Shown: positions 41,427 to 51,802 of the stretch, piece by piece
Position numbering within the stretch: the stretch's first letter is position 1
Layout of the letters: each line of letters begins with the position of its first letter
Source: Patulibacter minatonensis DSM 18081
GTDB lineage: Bacteria; Actinomycetota; Thermoleophilia; Solirubrobacterales; Solirubrobacteraceae
Length of the DNA stretch: 59,033 nucleotides
Assembly: GCF_000519325.1 (NCBI RefSeq)
Contig: NZ_KI912613.1
Coordinates: 1,946,090 to 2,005,122, forward strand
Reading direction: 5' to 3'
Program-made: the position numbers and the translations under genes
The notes under the pieces: generated by a model
What the model saw: the letters and a program-made list of their open reading frames with translations, nothing else
Databases searched by the model: none
Told to the model about the DNA's origin: nothing

Positions 41427-42095
41427 TCAGCGGCGGGCGTCGATGGCGCCGCGCAGCAGGGCCGCGGCGGCGCGCGGGTCGTCCGCGTCGGCGATCGCAC
41501 GGACGACCGCGACGCGGGGCGCGCCGGCCCGCAGCACCGCCCCGATCGTCGTCGCGTCGATGCCGCCGATCGCGACGAAGGGCAGGTCGCCGGCGGCGGC
41601 GTGGCCGATCAGCCCGGTCCCGATCGGCGCGGTGCCCTCCTTGGTGGGGGTCGCGTGGATCGGGCCGACGCCGATGTGGTCGGGCGTCGCGCGCGGGTCG
41701 CCGTCCGGGCCCCCGGCGTTCGCCAGGTCGATCTGCTCGGCGCTGTGCGTCGAGAGGCCGACGAGGAGGTCGTCGCCGACGATGGCGCGGGCGTCGGCGA
41801 CGGCCAGATCGTCCTGGCCGACGTGGACCGCGTCGGCACCGCCCGCCGCGGCCAGGTCGGGGCGGTCGTTCAGCACCAGCAGCGTGCCCGTGATGTCGCA
41901 GAGCTGCCGCAGGCCGCGGAGCGCCACGACGATCTCCTCGTCGGTCGCGGTCTTGTCCCGCAGCTGGAGCGCGTCGACCCCGCCGGCGATCGCGTGGGTG
42001 GCGACGTCGAGGAGGGTGCGGCCGTTCGGCGCGAGCGGGGCCACCAGGTACAGGTGCACGGCGGCAAAGCGCGCCCGGCGCTCCTCGGGGGTCAT
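41427..42095 (-). CDS. thiE: Thiamine-phosphate synthase ThiE
   Basis: A 222-residue TIM-barrel enzyme that joins HMP-diphosphate and thiazole phosphate. Landmarks are VDALQLRDKTATDEEI (diphosphate site), LLVLNDRPDLA, DAVHVGQDDL, GLSTHSAEQI, HIGVGPIHATPTKEG and FVAIGGID. CAGACT 7 nt before the ATG gives a short or no leader, and no TPP riboswitch is visible here, unlike the divergent thiO transcript about 600 bp away. Confidence 0.94.
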   Translation of the reverse strand: MTPEERRARFAAVHLYLVAPLAPNGRTLLDVATHAIAGGVDALQLRDKTATDEEIVVALRGLRQLCDITGTLLVLNDRPDLAAAGGADAVHVGQDDLAVADARAIVGDDLLVGLSTHSAEQIDLANAGGPDGDPRATPDHIGVGPIHATPTKEGTAPIGTGLIGHAAAGDLPFVAIGGIDATTIGAVLRAGAPRVAVVRAIADADDPRAAAALLRGAIDARR

Positions 42096-42206
42096 GGCGC
42101 GGAGTCTGCCACCCCGGCCGCCCGGGGAGACCGGGCGTCGACGGGTGGCCGGTGCGGCTCGGGCGCGCGGGGTGCCGGGCTTCCCGTCCCGCCGGTCGGA
42201 CGACGC

Positions 42207-42566
42207 TCAGGCCGGCGGATCGTCCCGTGGGTCGCCGTGCCGGCCGGCCGGGCGGTCCCGTTCGCGGCGCTCGAGCTCCTCCGGGGTCAGGCGTCCGTCG
42301 TCCCGGTCCTTCGGGTCGATCCACGGCTCCGGCTCGTCGTGCGGGTTCGCGCCGGGCATCTGGAAGAAGCGGTCGGGCAGCGCCGCCCAGATCCACGCGG
42401 TCCAGCCGACGAGGATCACGAACTCGAGCAGCAGCGCGGTGCCGCCGGAGATGTCGATGATGCGGACGGCGAGCTGCGCCAGGAGGACGCCGACGAACAG
42501 CCCGAGCCCCGCGATGACGGCGGCGCCGAGGTGCGTCGGCATGCGCGTGGCCCGGCGCTGGGTCAC
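42207..42566 (-). CDS. Two-helix membrane hypothetical protein
   Basis: A 119-residue protein with helices at about 12-34 and 42-62, then an acidic/arginine-rich tail (PWIDPKDRDDGRLTPEELE). The GTG at 42566 was chosen; an ATG eight codons on is possible. No family is recognised. It is divergent from the TPP riboswitch-thiO transcript. Confidence 0.7.
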   Translation of the reverse strand: MTQRRATRMPTHLGAAVIAGLGLFVGVLLAQLAVRIIDISGGTALLLEFVILVGWTAWIWAALPDRFFQMPGANPHDEPEPWIDPKDRDDGRLTPEELERRERDRPAGRHGDPRDDPPA

Positions 42567-42683
42567 GGGGCGATGGCGGGTCGGGCATCACGCACGGCCG
42601 CAGCCTCGCACGGACGGTCCGCGATGTGCGGCGGGTGCCGCGGCGGTCGGGCCGGCCGAGCCGCTCGGGCAACTCCGCCGAGC

Positions 42684-42689
42684 TACCAT
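42684..42689 (+). promoter_or_regulatory. -10 hexamer of the thiO-thiS transcript
   Basis: TACCAT lies about 12 nt before the first conserved bases of the TPP riboswitch, placing the transcript start near 42696. Confidence 0.45.
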
Positions 42690-42701
42690 CGGGCCGAGCC
42701 A

Positions 42702-42782
42702 TCCGTGACGGGAGCCCGACCGGGCTGAGAGGGGGAAGGTCCCCGACCGCCGAGCCGCCCGGTCATGCGGGCGCGCGACACG
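42702..42782 (+). promoter_or_regulatory. TPP riboswitch (THI element) upstream of thiO
   Basis: ACGGGAGCCC-N3-GGGCTGAGAGGG at 42708-42732 is the highly conserved pyrimidine-sensing arm (P2/J3-2). The GACCGCC then GGTCATGCGGGCGCGCGAC segment at about 42744-42779 fits the pyrophosphate arm and P1 closing strand. The thiO ATG follows at 42785, so ligand binding would most simply hide the start region and act on translation. Confidence 0.85.
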
Positions 42783-42784
42783 CC

Positions 42785-44083
42785 ATGCCCGCCCGCCCGT
42801 CGACCGACCGCCCCACCGACGTCCTCGTCGTCGGCGCCGGGCTCGCCGGGCTGCCGGTCGCCTGGGAGCTCGCCCGGCGCGGGGCGTCCGTCCGCGTCGT
42901 CGACCGCGGGGCCCCCGGGGGCGCGACGAGCCGCGTCGCGGCCGGCATGCTCGCCCCCGTCACCGAGACCGAGCCGGACGATCCGGGGCACCTGGCCGTC
43001 GGGCGCGCCGGCCTGGAGCGCTGGCCCGCGTTCGCGGCGGCGCTCCACGCGGCGTCCGGGATCGAGGTGCCCCTGCACGCGGCGGGGACGCTGGCGCTGG
43101 CCCGCGACCGCGACGAGGCCGAGGCGCTCGGGCGCTTCGCGGACGTCTGCGCGCGCTTCGCCCTGCCCGTCGAGCGCCTGCTGCCGAGCGCCGTGCGACG
43201 CCTGGAGCCCGCGCTGGCCCCGACGCTCCGCGGCGCGCTCGCGATCCCGGGCGACGCCGCCGTCGATCCGCGCGTGGTCGTCCGGGCGCTCACGGGCGCG
43301 CTCGCCGGGCACGGCGTCGAGGTCGTGCGGGCGGGCGTCGAGCGGCTGCTGGTCGACGGACGCGGCACCTCCCGCGCGTCCCCGGCCGATGAGCAGCGCG
43401 CCGGCGCGCGCCGGGCGCCGCGCGCGACCGGGGTCGCCCTCGACGACGGGCGCGTCCTGCGCGCCGGGGCGGTCGTGCTGGCGACCGGCGCGTGGAGCGT
43501 CGACGGCGTCCCCGACACCGCGCGCGTGCCCGTCCGCCCGGTCAAGGGGCAGCTCCTGGTGCTGCGGGACCCGTCCGGGCCCGGGCTGCTCGAGCGCGTC
43601 CTGCGGTTCGGGACGGGCTACGTCGTCCCGCGGGGCGACGGCCGCTACGTCCTCGGCGCGACCACCGAGGAGCGCGGGTTCGACCTCGCGACGACGGCGT
43701 GGGCGCTGCACGACCTGCTCCGCGACGGGTACGAGCTCGTGCCCGGACTGCTCGACCTGGAGGTCGAGGAGACGCTCGCCGGCCTTCGGCCCACGACGCC
43801 CGACGCGCTGCCGGCGATCGGCCCGGCGGCGGGGGTCGACGCGCTCTGGTGGGCGACGGGACACCACCGCAACGGGGTGCTGCTGGCCCCGCTCACCGGG
43901 GCGGTGCTGGCGGAGCAGATCGCCGGTGCGGGGTCGTCCGGCGAGCCGATCCTCGACGGGGCCCGGGTCGCGGGCCTGGTCGCGCCCGCGCGGTTCGCCG
44001 TCGCACCGGACGATCCGACACCCGCGGTTCCACCTGCACCACCCACCCCACGCCCGACCGTCCCGGAGGACGCCCGTGCCTGA
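42785..44083 (+). CDS. thiO: Glycine oxidase ThiO
   Basis: A 432-residue FAD-dependent amine oxidase that makes the imine used by ThiG for the thiamine thiazole. The FAD motif is VLVVGAGLAGLPVAWELA, followed by GATSRVAAGMLAPVTETE, VRPVKGQLLVL, YVVPRGDGRYVLGAT and the C-terminal TGHHRNGVLLAPLTG. An insert at about 200-230 (Arg/Ala-rich) and a proline-rich tail are unusual but in frame. The ATG at 42785 was chosen because family homology begins there, directly after the riboswitch. Confidence 0.93.
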   Translation: MPARPSTDRPTDVLVVGAGLAGLPVAWELARRGASVRVVDRGAPGGATSRVAAGMLAPVTETEPDDPGHLAVGRAGLERWPAFAAALHAASGIEVPLHAAGTLALARDRDEAEALGRFADVCARFALPVERLLPSAVRRLEPALAPTLRGALAIPGDAAVDPRVVVRALTGALAGHGVEVVRAGVERLLVDGRGTSRASPADEQRAGARRAPRATGVALDDGRVLRAGAVVLATGAWSVDGVPDTARVPVRPVKGQLLVLRDPSGPGLLERVLRFGTGYVVPRGDGRYVLGATTEERGFDLATTAWALHDLLRDGYELVPGLLDLEVEETLAGLRPTTPDALPAIGPAAGVDALWWATGHHRNGVLLAPLTGAVLAEQIAGAGSSGEPILDGARVAGLVAPARFAVAPDDPTPAVPPAPPTPRPTVPEDARA

Positions 44084-44285
44084 GACCGTCCACGTCAACG
44101 GCGAGCCCCGCGAGGCCGCGGGCCGCTCCGTCACCGACCTCGTGGTCTCGATGGGGCTGCCGGCCGACGGCCGCGGCGTCGCGGTCGCGATCGGCGGCGA
44201 GGTCGTGGCCCGCGGCACCTGGGCGACCCGGGCGCTGGTCGCGGGCGAGCACGTCGAGGTGCTCGTCGCGATGCAGGGCGGCTGA
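44076..44285 (+). CDS. thiS: Sulfur carrier protein ThiS
   Basis: A 69-residue ubiquitin-like carrier that delivers thiocarboxylate sulfur to ThiG. It begins ETVHVNGEPREAAG, contains VAVAIGGEVVARGTW, and ends in the required Gly-Gly. The GTG start overlaps the thiO stop by 8 bp, so the two are coupled. The thiamine thiazole partner thiG is not next to it but at 50119. Confidence 0.94.
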   Translation: MPETVHVNGEPREAAGRSVTDLVVSMGLPADGRGVAVAIGGEVVARGTWATRALVAGEHVEVLVAMQGG

Positions 44286-44298
44286 CCGCGGACGCCGG

Positions 44299-45078
44299 TC
44301 AGTTGCAGCCGGGGGCCGGCGTGGCCTCCGCCTCGTAGTAGCCGAAGTACTCGCCGGGCACGCCCTCGACCGGCGGGATGACGAGCCGCTGCGAGATCGT
44401 GCCGCCGCACTCGTCGGTCTCGCTGTCGTCGAGGAACCGGAGCCCGTCCACCAACCCGGGGGCGAGCGCCGCGCCCACGTCGCGCAGGCCGTAGATCGCG
44501 CCCACGTGGAAGGCCTGCGATCCGTCGGATCGGGCCGGGACCTTGTTCGGGAACGGGACGCGGAGCGCCACGCGACCGCGGGACGTGACCCAGGCGATCG
44601 CCTGCCCGTCGGTCCGCAGCGTCAGGACCGTGTCGGCGGCCGCCGGGGTCGTGGGGCTCGTCGCGACGGCGGCCTTCGTCACGGTCAGGACCCGCCGGCC
44701 GCTGCTCGTCTCGATGGCACGGACGACGTCGGCCGCGGTCCCGTCCGGCGCCGTGGTCCGTGCCGTCCAGACGAGCAGCCCGTACTGGGCTGCCACCTGC
44801 GTCTCGGCGGTCCATGGGCCGAGCACGCGGATGCGCCGGGCCTTCCCGGCCTGGCGGGTGCACGCGCGCAGCTCGTCGCCGACGCGGTAGACCCGGAGCC
44901 CGATCGGTGCGTACTTCGACGCGCGGTAGAGCGTCGTCCCGTTCGTCGGGCAGGGCGCGTGGCGCTTCTTGGCCGCGGCCGGGGCGGCCGTCGGGACGGC
45001 GAGCGCCGCGGCGGCCACGGCGGCGGCGAGGAACGGGGCGGGCGCCGCGAGCCGGGCGGCGGGACGACGTGGGCGCAT
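44299..45078 (-). CDS. Secreted hypothetical protein
   Basis: A 259-residue protein with a signal peptide of about 35 residues (Arg/Ala-rich, ending PAAAKK). The mature part contains repeated strand pairs (YRVGDELRACTRQAGKARR; LLVWTARTTAPDGTAADVV; GQAIAWVTSRGRVALRV) and four Cys, consistent with a beta-rich extracellular domain with disulfides. No family is recognised. It converges on thiS with 13 bp between stops. An AGAGAGG-like ribosome site precedes the ATG. Confidence 0.75.
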   Translation of the reverse strand: MRPRRPAARLAAPAPFLAAAVAAAALAVPTAAPAAAKKRHAPCPTNGTTLYRASKYAPIGLRVYRVGDELRACTRQAGKARRIRVLGPWTAETQVAAQYGLLVWTARTTAPDGTAADVVRAIETSSGRRVLTVTKAAVATSPTTPAAADTVLTLRTDGQAIAWVTSRGRVALRVPFPNKVPARSDGSQAFHVGAIYGLRDVGAALAPGLVDGLRFLDDSETDECGGTISQRLVIPPVEGVPGEYFGYYEAEATPAPGCN

Positions 45079-45328
45079 CAGGACCTCTCTCGGATGGGGT
45101 GGCGCACGGCGGTGCACGGAAGGAGTGGCCGCGAGCGGCCGGCGTCGGCGCAGCGTACGCCGCGCATTCGCGGGACGGAAGGGCGCGCGGTCCCGATGCG
45201 GTCCCGTCCCCTGGTACACCTCGGGGATCCCGACATCCAGCGACCTCCCCGACCGGCGCCGGGGTCCCCTGTCGTTCCTCCGCCGACGTGCAGCGCCCGC
45301 CGAGTCCGCGGCCCCACCCGAGCTCGGC

Positions 45329-46201
45329 GTGAACCTCGTGGCGTTCACGCCCGACGACTTCGCGCGCGCCGAGGCGACGGGGGCGATCGACCGGCTCCGC
45401 CACGGGCTGCGGGCCGACCGCGCCGTCCTGGTACCGACCTTCTACACCGACGACGCCGCGGGGGAGCGCGTGGTCGCGCACCCGCAGAAGACGTCGACGC
45501 TCGCGGCGCTGGAGGACGCCGTGCGGGCGGCGGGCGCCCGTGGGCTCCGGGTCGCGCTGAAGCCGCACGTCGACCGGGTCGACGAGGGCTTCCGGGGGGA
45601 GATCGCGCCGTCCGGCGCGGCGCGGGAGCGCTTCTTCGCCGACTACCGGGCCCGCGTCCTGGAGCCCCTCGCCGCCGTCGCGGCGCGGCACCCCGGCGTC
45701 GTCGACCGGTTCGTCGTCGCCACCGAGCTCTGCGCCCTGGCCGGGGCCGACCGCGAGTGGCGGGCGTGCGTCGACGTGGTCCGACGCGGCGCGCCCGGGG
45801 TCCGGGTCGGCGTGGCGTGCAACTACGACGCGCTCGTCCCCGGCGACCGGCGTCCCGCGCCGACCGGGTGGCTCGACGCGCTGGACTTCGTCGGGGTGGA
45901 CTGGTTCCCCGGCGAGTCCGACCGGGACCGTCCGCCGGGCCGGCTCGCCCGCGACCTCGACGCGGTCCGTCGCCGCAGCGGGCTGCCGGTCTGCTTCACC
46001 GAGCTCGGCAGCCGGGCCGACCTGCCGGGCGGGGACGACGCGCAGCGGGACCGCGTGGCCGCCACGATCGAGGACTTCAGAGGGCGGGTCGACGGGTTCT
46101 GGCTCTACAACCGGTTCGCCGACGACCCCGGGTCCGACGTCGAGCGCTACACCCTGGCGCAGCCGCTGATGCTGCACCTGCTCGAGCGGTTCCCGCGCTG
46201 A
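45329..46201 (+). CDS. TIM-barrel glycoside hydrolase-like protein
   Basis: A 290-residue protein from the GTG at 45329. Segments fit a beta/alpha barrel glycosidase, close in style to GH113-type proteins: RVALKPHVD, FVVATELCAL (acid Glu at the end of a strand), CNYDALVP, DFVGVDWFPGE and VCFTELGS (second Glu). Protein-like sequence appears to extend at least 20 residues upstream in frame (RRAAPAESAAPPELG), so the true start may be an upstream non-ATG codon such as CTG near 45272 or GTG at 45125. No signal peptide is seen in this version. It converges on the M48 gene. Confidence 0.7.
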   Translation: MNLVAFTPDDFARAEATGAIDRLRHGLRADRAVLVPTFYTDDAAGERVVAHPQKTSTLAALEDAVRAAGARGLRVALKPHVDRVDEGFRGEIAPSGAARERFFADYRARVLEPLAAVAARHPGVVDRFVVATELCALAGADREWRACVDVVRRGAPGVRVGVACNYDALVPGDRRPAPTGWLDALDFVGVDWFPGESDRDRPPGRLARDLDAVRRRSGLPVCFTELGSRADLPGGDDAQRDRVAATIEDFRGRVDGFWLYNRFADDPGSDVERYTLAQPLMLHLLERFPR

Positions 46202-46218
46202 TCGCGCGGTGCGCCGGC

Positions 46219-47229
46219 TCAGTTCTTGTCGCCGAGGTTCTTGTTCAGCCAGTCGCCGATCGACTTCGCGGCGCCCTCGGCCTGCCCGGCGACGTCCTTG
46301 AACGCGCCCTGGAACTTCTCGCGGTAGTGGTCGGCGGCGGCCTTCGCCTCCTCGCGGACGTTCGGGTCCTCCTGGCCGCGCTTCGGGTACACGCCGTCGC
46401 GGATGCGCTCGTAGTCGCCGCTCTTGACCCAGTCCATCAGCTCGTGCGCGCGCTGCACCGACAGCGGGTGCGTGCCGCCGAGCTGGAGGTTGATCTTCGT
46501 CCACGTGCCCGGCAGGCCCCGGCTGCGCTTGCCGAAGTCGTCCGCCTGGGCGAGGAACGCGCCGAGGTCGAGGCGGTCGCTGGCGGTGCCGGCGGCCAGC
46601 GACATCAGGGTCTTGCAGACGAGCAGCGGGTCGCGGACGGCGAGCGCCGCGATCCGGTCGCACGTCAGCTCCGCGGCGCGGGACCACTCGAGCAGCGCGT
46701 TCTGGATCGCGATGAACGGCAGCGCGGTCGGCAGCGACTTGCTCAGCAGGCCACCGCTCAGGCGCAGGACGATCTGCAGCACCGTGCCGTAGAGGACGTG
46801 GTCGCACATCACGTGCGCGGCCTCGTGGGCGAACACGACCCGCTGCTGCTGCGCGTCGAGGCCCTCCACGAGCCGCGAGTGGACGAGCACGAGCGGCTCC
46901 TGCGAACCGACCGTCATCGCGTTCGACCTCGGGTGCTCGGCGAGGTACAGCTCGGGCGTGGTCCTCAGGTCGAGCGTCGTGTACGCGCTGCGGTGCCGGT
47001 CGTAGACGTCCGGGAGCTGCTGCAGCGACAGCCGCACCGACGACGCGAGGAGCTGCTGGCGGAGCGCCCGCTCGTACCCGAGCTCGATCAGCATCCGGAC
47101 GATCCTGTTGACCCCGGGGATCGTGGAGAGCGCGGCGGTCGCGGCCTTGTCGGCCGGATGGCGGAGGACGTTCGGATCCAGCTCCTTCAGGACGTAGCCG
47201 GGGACCGGGAGGTCGTCGTCGCCGCTCAT
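46219..47229 (-). CDS. M48-family zinc metalloprotease
   Basis: A 336-residue protein. The zinc helix HEAAH is in VVFAHEAAHVMCDHVLYG and the third ligand Glu in EWSRAAELTCDRIAA. There is a hydrophobic segment (VLQIVLRLSGGLL) but no strong multi-helix membrane region. The last 70 residues are polar and helical (KAAADHYREKFQGAF, IGDWLNKNLGDKN). TAGCCT lies exactly 6 nt before the ATG at 47229, indicating a leaderless mRNA. It sits inside the gap that splits thiS from thiG. Confidence 0.9.
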   Translation of the reverse strand: MSGDDDLPVPGYVLKELDPNVLRHPADKAATAALSTIPGVNRIVRMLIELGYERALRQQLLASSVRLSLQQLPDVYDRHRSAYTTLDLRTTPELYLAEHPRSNAMTVGSQEPLVLVHSRLVEGLDAQQQRVVFAHEAAHVMCDHVLYGTVLQIVLRLSGGLLSKSLPTALPFIAIQNALLEWSRAAELTCDRIAALAVRDPLLVCKTLMSLAAGTASDRLDLGAFLAQADDFGKRSRGLPGTWTKINLQLGGTHPLSVQRAHELMDWVKSGDYERIRDGVYPKRGQEDPNVREEAKAAADHYREKFQGAFKDVAGQAEGAAKSIGDWLNKNLGDKN

Positions 47230-47235
47230 GCGGCG

Positions 47236-47241
47236 AGGCTA
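47236..47241 (-). promoter_or_regulatory. Leaderless -10 hexamer of the M48 protease gene
   Basis: TAGCCT (minus strand) is exactly 6 nt upstream of the ATG at 47229. Confidence 0.6.
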
Positions 47242-47455
47242 CTGGCCGGTGAGCGCCTGCACGCCACCGCGGGGTGAAGGCGGGCGATTCGGCGGACGAC
47301 CGGGGAATGCGCAGGTTCCGGTGGATTCCCGGCCGGCCCGCCTGATCGTCGGTGCGCGCCGGCCAGGCGCGGGCGGCCTGCGCCGGAGGGCGGCCGCGAG
47401 GCGCGGCCGGCCTGCCTGGAGGGCGCCGGCGACGAACTGGCGCGGTGCCCGTCCT

Positions 47456-48961
47456 TCAGGCGACCGGCGGGTCCTGGCCGTATCCCGCCGGCAGCACCCG
47501 GATCGTGCGCAGCGCCGGGTCGGCCGCGCCGTGGAGCCGGGCGCCCGCCTCGACCAGCCGCCGCAGGTAGCCGACGATCTCCGGCGTGACGCGCTCGCCG
47601 GGGAGCAGCGCGGGGATCCCCGGTGGGTAGCCGGCGATCGACTCGCACGAGATCCGGCCCTCGTCGGCCGCGCGGTCGGCGTCGATCGTCTCGCCGGGGC
47701 CGAGGAAGGCCTCGCGCGGCGGCAGGACCGCGACGGCGGCGGGGGCCCGCGGTGCGGGGACGGTCGTGCCGTCGCCCGGCCGGCGCAGGCGCCGCGCGAT
47801 CTCGTCGAGGTCGCCGCCGACGCGGTGCAGCGCGACCGGGTCCTCGCCGATCCCGAGCAGCAGCACGACGACCGCGTGGGTGGCGAGCTCGACGTTGACG
47901 TCGTAGCGCTCCCGGAGGGCGTCGGCGACCTCGTAGCCGGTGCGGCCGATCCCGCGGACGTCGACGACGACGCGGAGCGGGTCCCAGCCGCCGACGCCGG
48001 GACGGGTGCGGAGCCGGTCGTCGAGGACGTCCAGGCCGGGCGTCCGGCGGATCTTCGCGTGGAGCGTCGCGACGGACGCGATCGTCTCGTGCAGCAGGGC
48101 CTCGCCGTGCACCGCGATCTGGCGGCGGGACGCGTCGAGCGAGCCCATCAGCAGCGACGACGGCGACGTCGACCGCAGCAGCCGCAGCGACCGGGCGACC
48201 GCCTCGATCGACACGCGCTCGGTGTCGGCGACGTGGAGCATCGCGCTCTGCGTCAGCGACCCCGCGATCTTGTGGGTGCTCGTCAGGACGGCGTCGGCGC
48301 CCAGCCGCAGCGCGCTCTCGGGCACCCCGGGGTGGAAGCCGAAGTGCGGCCCCCACGACTGGTCGACGATCAGCGGGACGTCGTGCCGGTGCGCGACCGC
48401 GGCCAGCGACGAGATGTCGGCGGCGATGCCGTAGTAGGTGGGGGAGACGACGAAGATCGCGCGGGGTGGGGCGTGCCCGGCGAGCACCGCGCGCAGGGCC
48501 TCCGCGTCGACCCCGAGCGCCATGCCGAGGTCGTCGTCGTACTCGGGCGCCACGAACGTCGGGGTCCCGCCCGACAGGACGAGCCCGTCGACGATCGACG
48601 CGTGCGAGTTGCGCTGGACCACGACGCGGGCGCCCTGCGGTGCCAGGGCGAGGGTCAGCGCGTGGTTGCCCTGGGTCGCGCCGTTGGTCAGGAAGAACGT
48701 CCGCGCCGCGCCGTGCGCCTCGGCGGCCAGCGCCTCCGCCCGCTCGTACGGCGTGGGGGAGGACCCGGCGTCGATCCCGTGGATGTCCTGCGGGATGTCG
48801 AGGCCCAGCGCGTTGTCCCCGATCGCGTGCCGCAACCCGGGATCGGCGCTCCGGCCGCCCTTGTGCCCGGGTACGTGGAACCGCGACGCCCCGCGCAGCC
48901 CGTAGGCGACGAGCGCGTCGAAGTACGGGGCGGTCGGCTGCGGGTCGGACGGGGCGGGCAC
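47456..48961 (-). CDS. Orn/Lys/Arg decarboxylase (PLP-dependent, short form)
   Basis: A 501-residue fold-type I PLP enzyme. It starts with VPGHKGG, then FLTNGATQGNHAL, SPTYYGIAADI, VDQSWGPHFGFH and the PLP lysine in STHKIAGSLTQ. The C-terminal domain holds ISCESIAGYPPGIPALLPGE. It lacks the N-terminal wing domain of the large inducible decarboxylases and matches the roughly 480-500 residue bacterial form that decarboxylates arginine, lysine or ornithine to make polyamines. The GTG at 48961 was chosen because homology starts just after it. Confidence 0.9.
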   Translation of the reverse strand: MPAPSDPQPTAPYFDALVAYGLRGASRFHVPGHKGGRSADPGLRHAIGDNALGLDIPQDIHGIDAGSSPTPYERAEALAAEAHGAARTFFLTNGATQGNHALTLALAPQGARVVVQRNSHASIVDGLVLSGGTPTFVAPEYDDDLGMALGVDAEALRAVLAGHAPPRAIFVVSPTYYGIAADISSLAAVAHRHDVPLIVDQSWGPHFGFHPGVPESALRLGADAVLTSTHKIAGSLTQSAMLHVADTERVSIEAVARSLRLLRSTSPSSLLMGSLDASRRQIAVHGEALLHETIASVATLHAKIRRTPGLDVLDDRLRTRPGVGGWDPLRVVVDVRGIGRTGYEVADALRERYDVNVELATHAVVVLLLGIGEDPVALHRVGGDLDEIARRLRRPGDGTTVPAPRAPAAVAVLPPREAFLGPGETIDADRAADEGRISCESIAGYPPGIPALLPGERVTPEIVGYLRRLVEAGARLHGAADPALRTIRVLPAGYGQDPPVA

Positions 48962-49100
48962 GTTCCCACGGACGCTACGGGGACGGGCGGAGCCCGCGAG
49001 GTCGACGGACCGCGGTGGATCCGGCGCGGTGGGTCGGCAGAGCGTCGCGGCGAGGCGAGGCGGGACCTCGCGGCCTCCTGGCCTTCCGGAGGGGAGGGCC

Positions 49101-49220
49101 CCCGGGTCCGGCCGGCGGGGCGCTGCGGCTCGTTGCCGCTGGACGGCAGGAATCCGCGGCACCCGGGTCCGGCCGGCGGGGCGCTGCGGCTCGTTGCCGC
49201 TCGACAGCAGGAATCCGCAG
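49101..49220 (+). repeat. Two tandem 61-bp repeats between the decarboxylase and HAD genes
   Basis: CCCGGGTCCGGCCGGCGGGG begins at 49101 and again at 49162. Each copy continues with GCGCTGCGGCTCGTTGCCGCT, trimmed here to its key part, and a CAGGAATCCGC element. Copies differ at a few positions. The period equals that of the array at 24269, but the sequence is different. It lies in the 289-bp divergent intergenic region, close to the HAD start. Confidence 0.75.
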
Positions 49221-49250
49221 CGGCCGCCGTCGATCGCGAAGATCCTCGGC

Positions 49251-50949
<1,699 letters not shown>

Positions 50950-50964
50950 GGCCACCGCCCACCC

Positions 50965-51702
50965 GTGCCGACCCCCGACGTCCTCCCGCTCGCCGCCGCG
51001 ACCGTCACCGTCCCGCTCGGGCTCGACCTCGCCGCGGTCGCCGTCGGCGCGGTCTTCGGGGCGCTGGTCGCGGTCCGCCGGGACCTCGACCTGACCGGGA
51101 CGATCGGGCTGGCCGTGCTCGGCGGCCTGGGCGGCGGCGTGGTCCGCGACCTGCTGCTGAACCAGATGCCGGTCGCGCTGACGAGCGACTCGTACCTGCC
51201 GGTTGCCCTCGGCGTCGGCGTCGTGATGCTCGTGCTGCACCCGCACGCGGGACGCCTGGACGACCTGCTCGACCTCTTCGACGCGTTCGCCCTCGGCCTG
51301 TTCGCGATCGTCGGCGCGTCGAAGGCCCTGGACGCCGGGCTCGGCCCCGTGTCGTCGGCGGCGGTCGGGGTGGTCGCGGCGACGGCCGGCGGGGTGCTCT
51401 GCGACGTCCTCAGCGGGCAGCGGCCGTACATCTTCGGTCCCGGGCCGATCTACGGGCTGGCGGCCGCGGCGGGCAGCGCGACGTACGTGGCGGTCGACCG
51501 GCTCGCCGACAGCGTGGCGGCCGGCATCGCCGTCTCGATGGTCGTGACCGTCGGCCTGCGGCTCCTCGCCGTCCACCGCGGCCTGAGCACCCGCACCGCG
51601 GCGGAGGTCCGGCTCGGGCGGGGACGCCGGGGTGCGCCGGGGTCGGGTTCTCCGTCGGGGGGCGGCCCGGCGCCGGAGGACGCCCCGCCCGCCGATCACT
51701 GA
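50965..51702 (+). CDS. TRIC-family cation channel protein (UPF0126)
   Basis: A 245-residue membrane protein with about seven helices in two repeats. The pore motif GGxxRD is in GLGGGVVRDLL in the first repeat, and its second-repeat counterpart is TAGGVLCDVLSG, where Arg is replaced by Cys. Prokaryotic TRIC proteins conduct K+ and Na+. A Gly/Pro-rich tail follows the last helix. GTG start, 15 bp after thiG, so probably in the same transcript. Confidence 0.88.
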   Translation: MPTPDVLPLAAATVTVPLGLDLAAVAVGAVFGALVAVRRDLDLTGTIGLAVLGGLGGGVVRDLLLNQMPVALTSDSYLPVALGVGVVMLVLHPHAGRLDDLLDLFDAFALGLFAIVGASKALDAGLGPVSSAAVGVVAATAGGVLCDVLSGQRPYIFGPGPIYGLAAAAGSATYVAVDRLADSVAAGIAVSMVVTVGLRLLAVHRGLSTRTAAEVRLGRGRRGAPGSGSPSGGGPAPEDAPPADH

Positions 51703-51790
51703 CCCCGACGCGCCCCCCCCGGCCGGCGCCTCCCGCCCGCCGGTCGCCGCCCCGGAACACGTCCGGACCGACGCGTCCCGCCCGACCCGC

Positions 51791-51796
51791 CATGAT
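51791..51796 (+). promoter_or_regulatory. Leaderless -10 hexamer (CATGAT) of the SnoaL-like gene
   Basis: CATGAT is exactly 6 nt upstream of the ATG at 51803. Confidence 0.5.
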
Positions 51797-51802
51797 CCGT
51801 CC

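Noticed and set aside
42683-46807. 1374-residue open frame on the minus strand
   Set aside because: It is antisense to thiO, thiS and the glycosidase-like gene, Arg/Ala/Pro-rich without motifs; a by-product of high GC.
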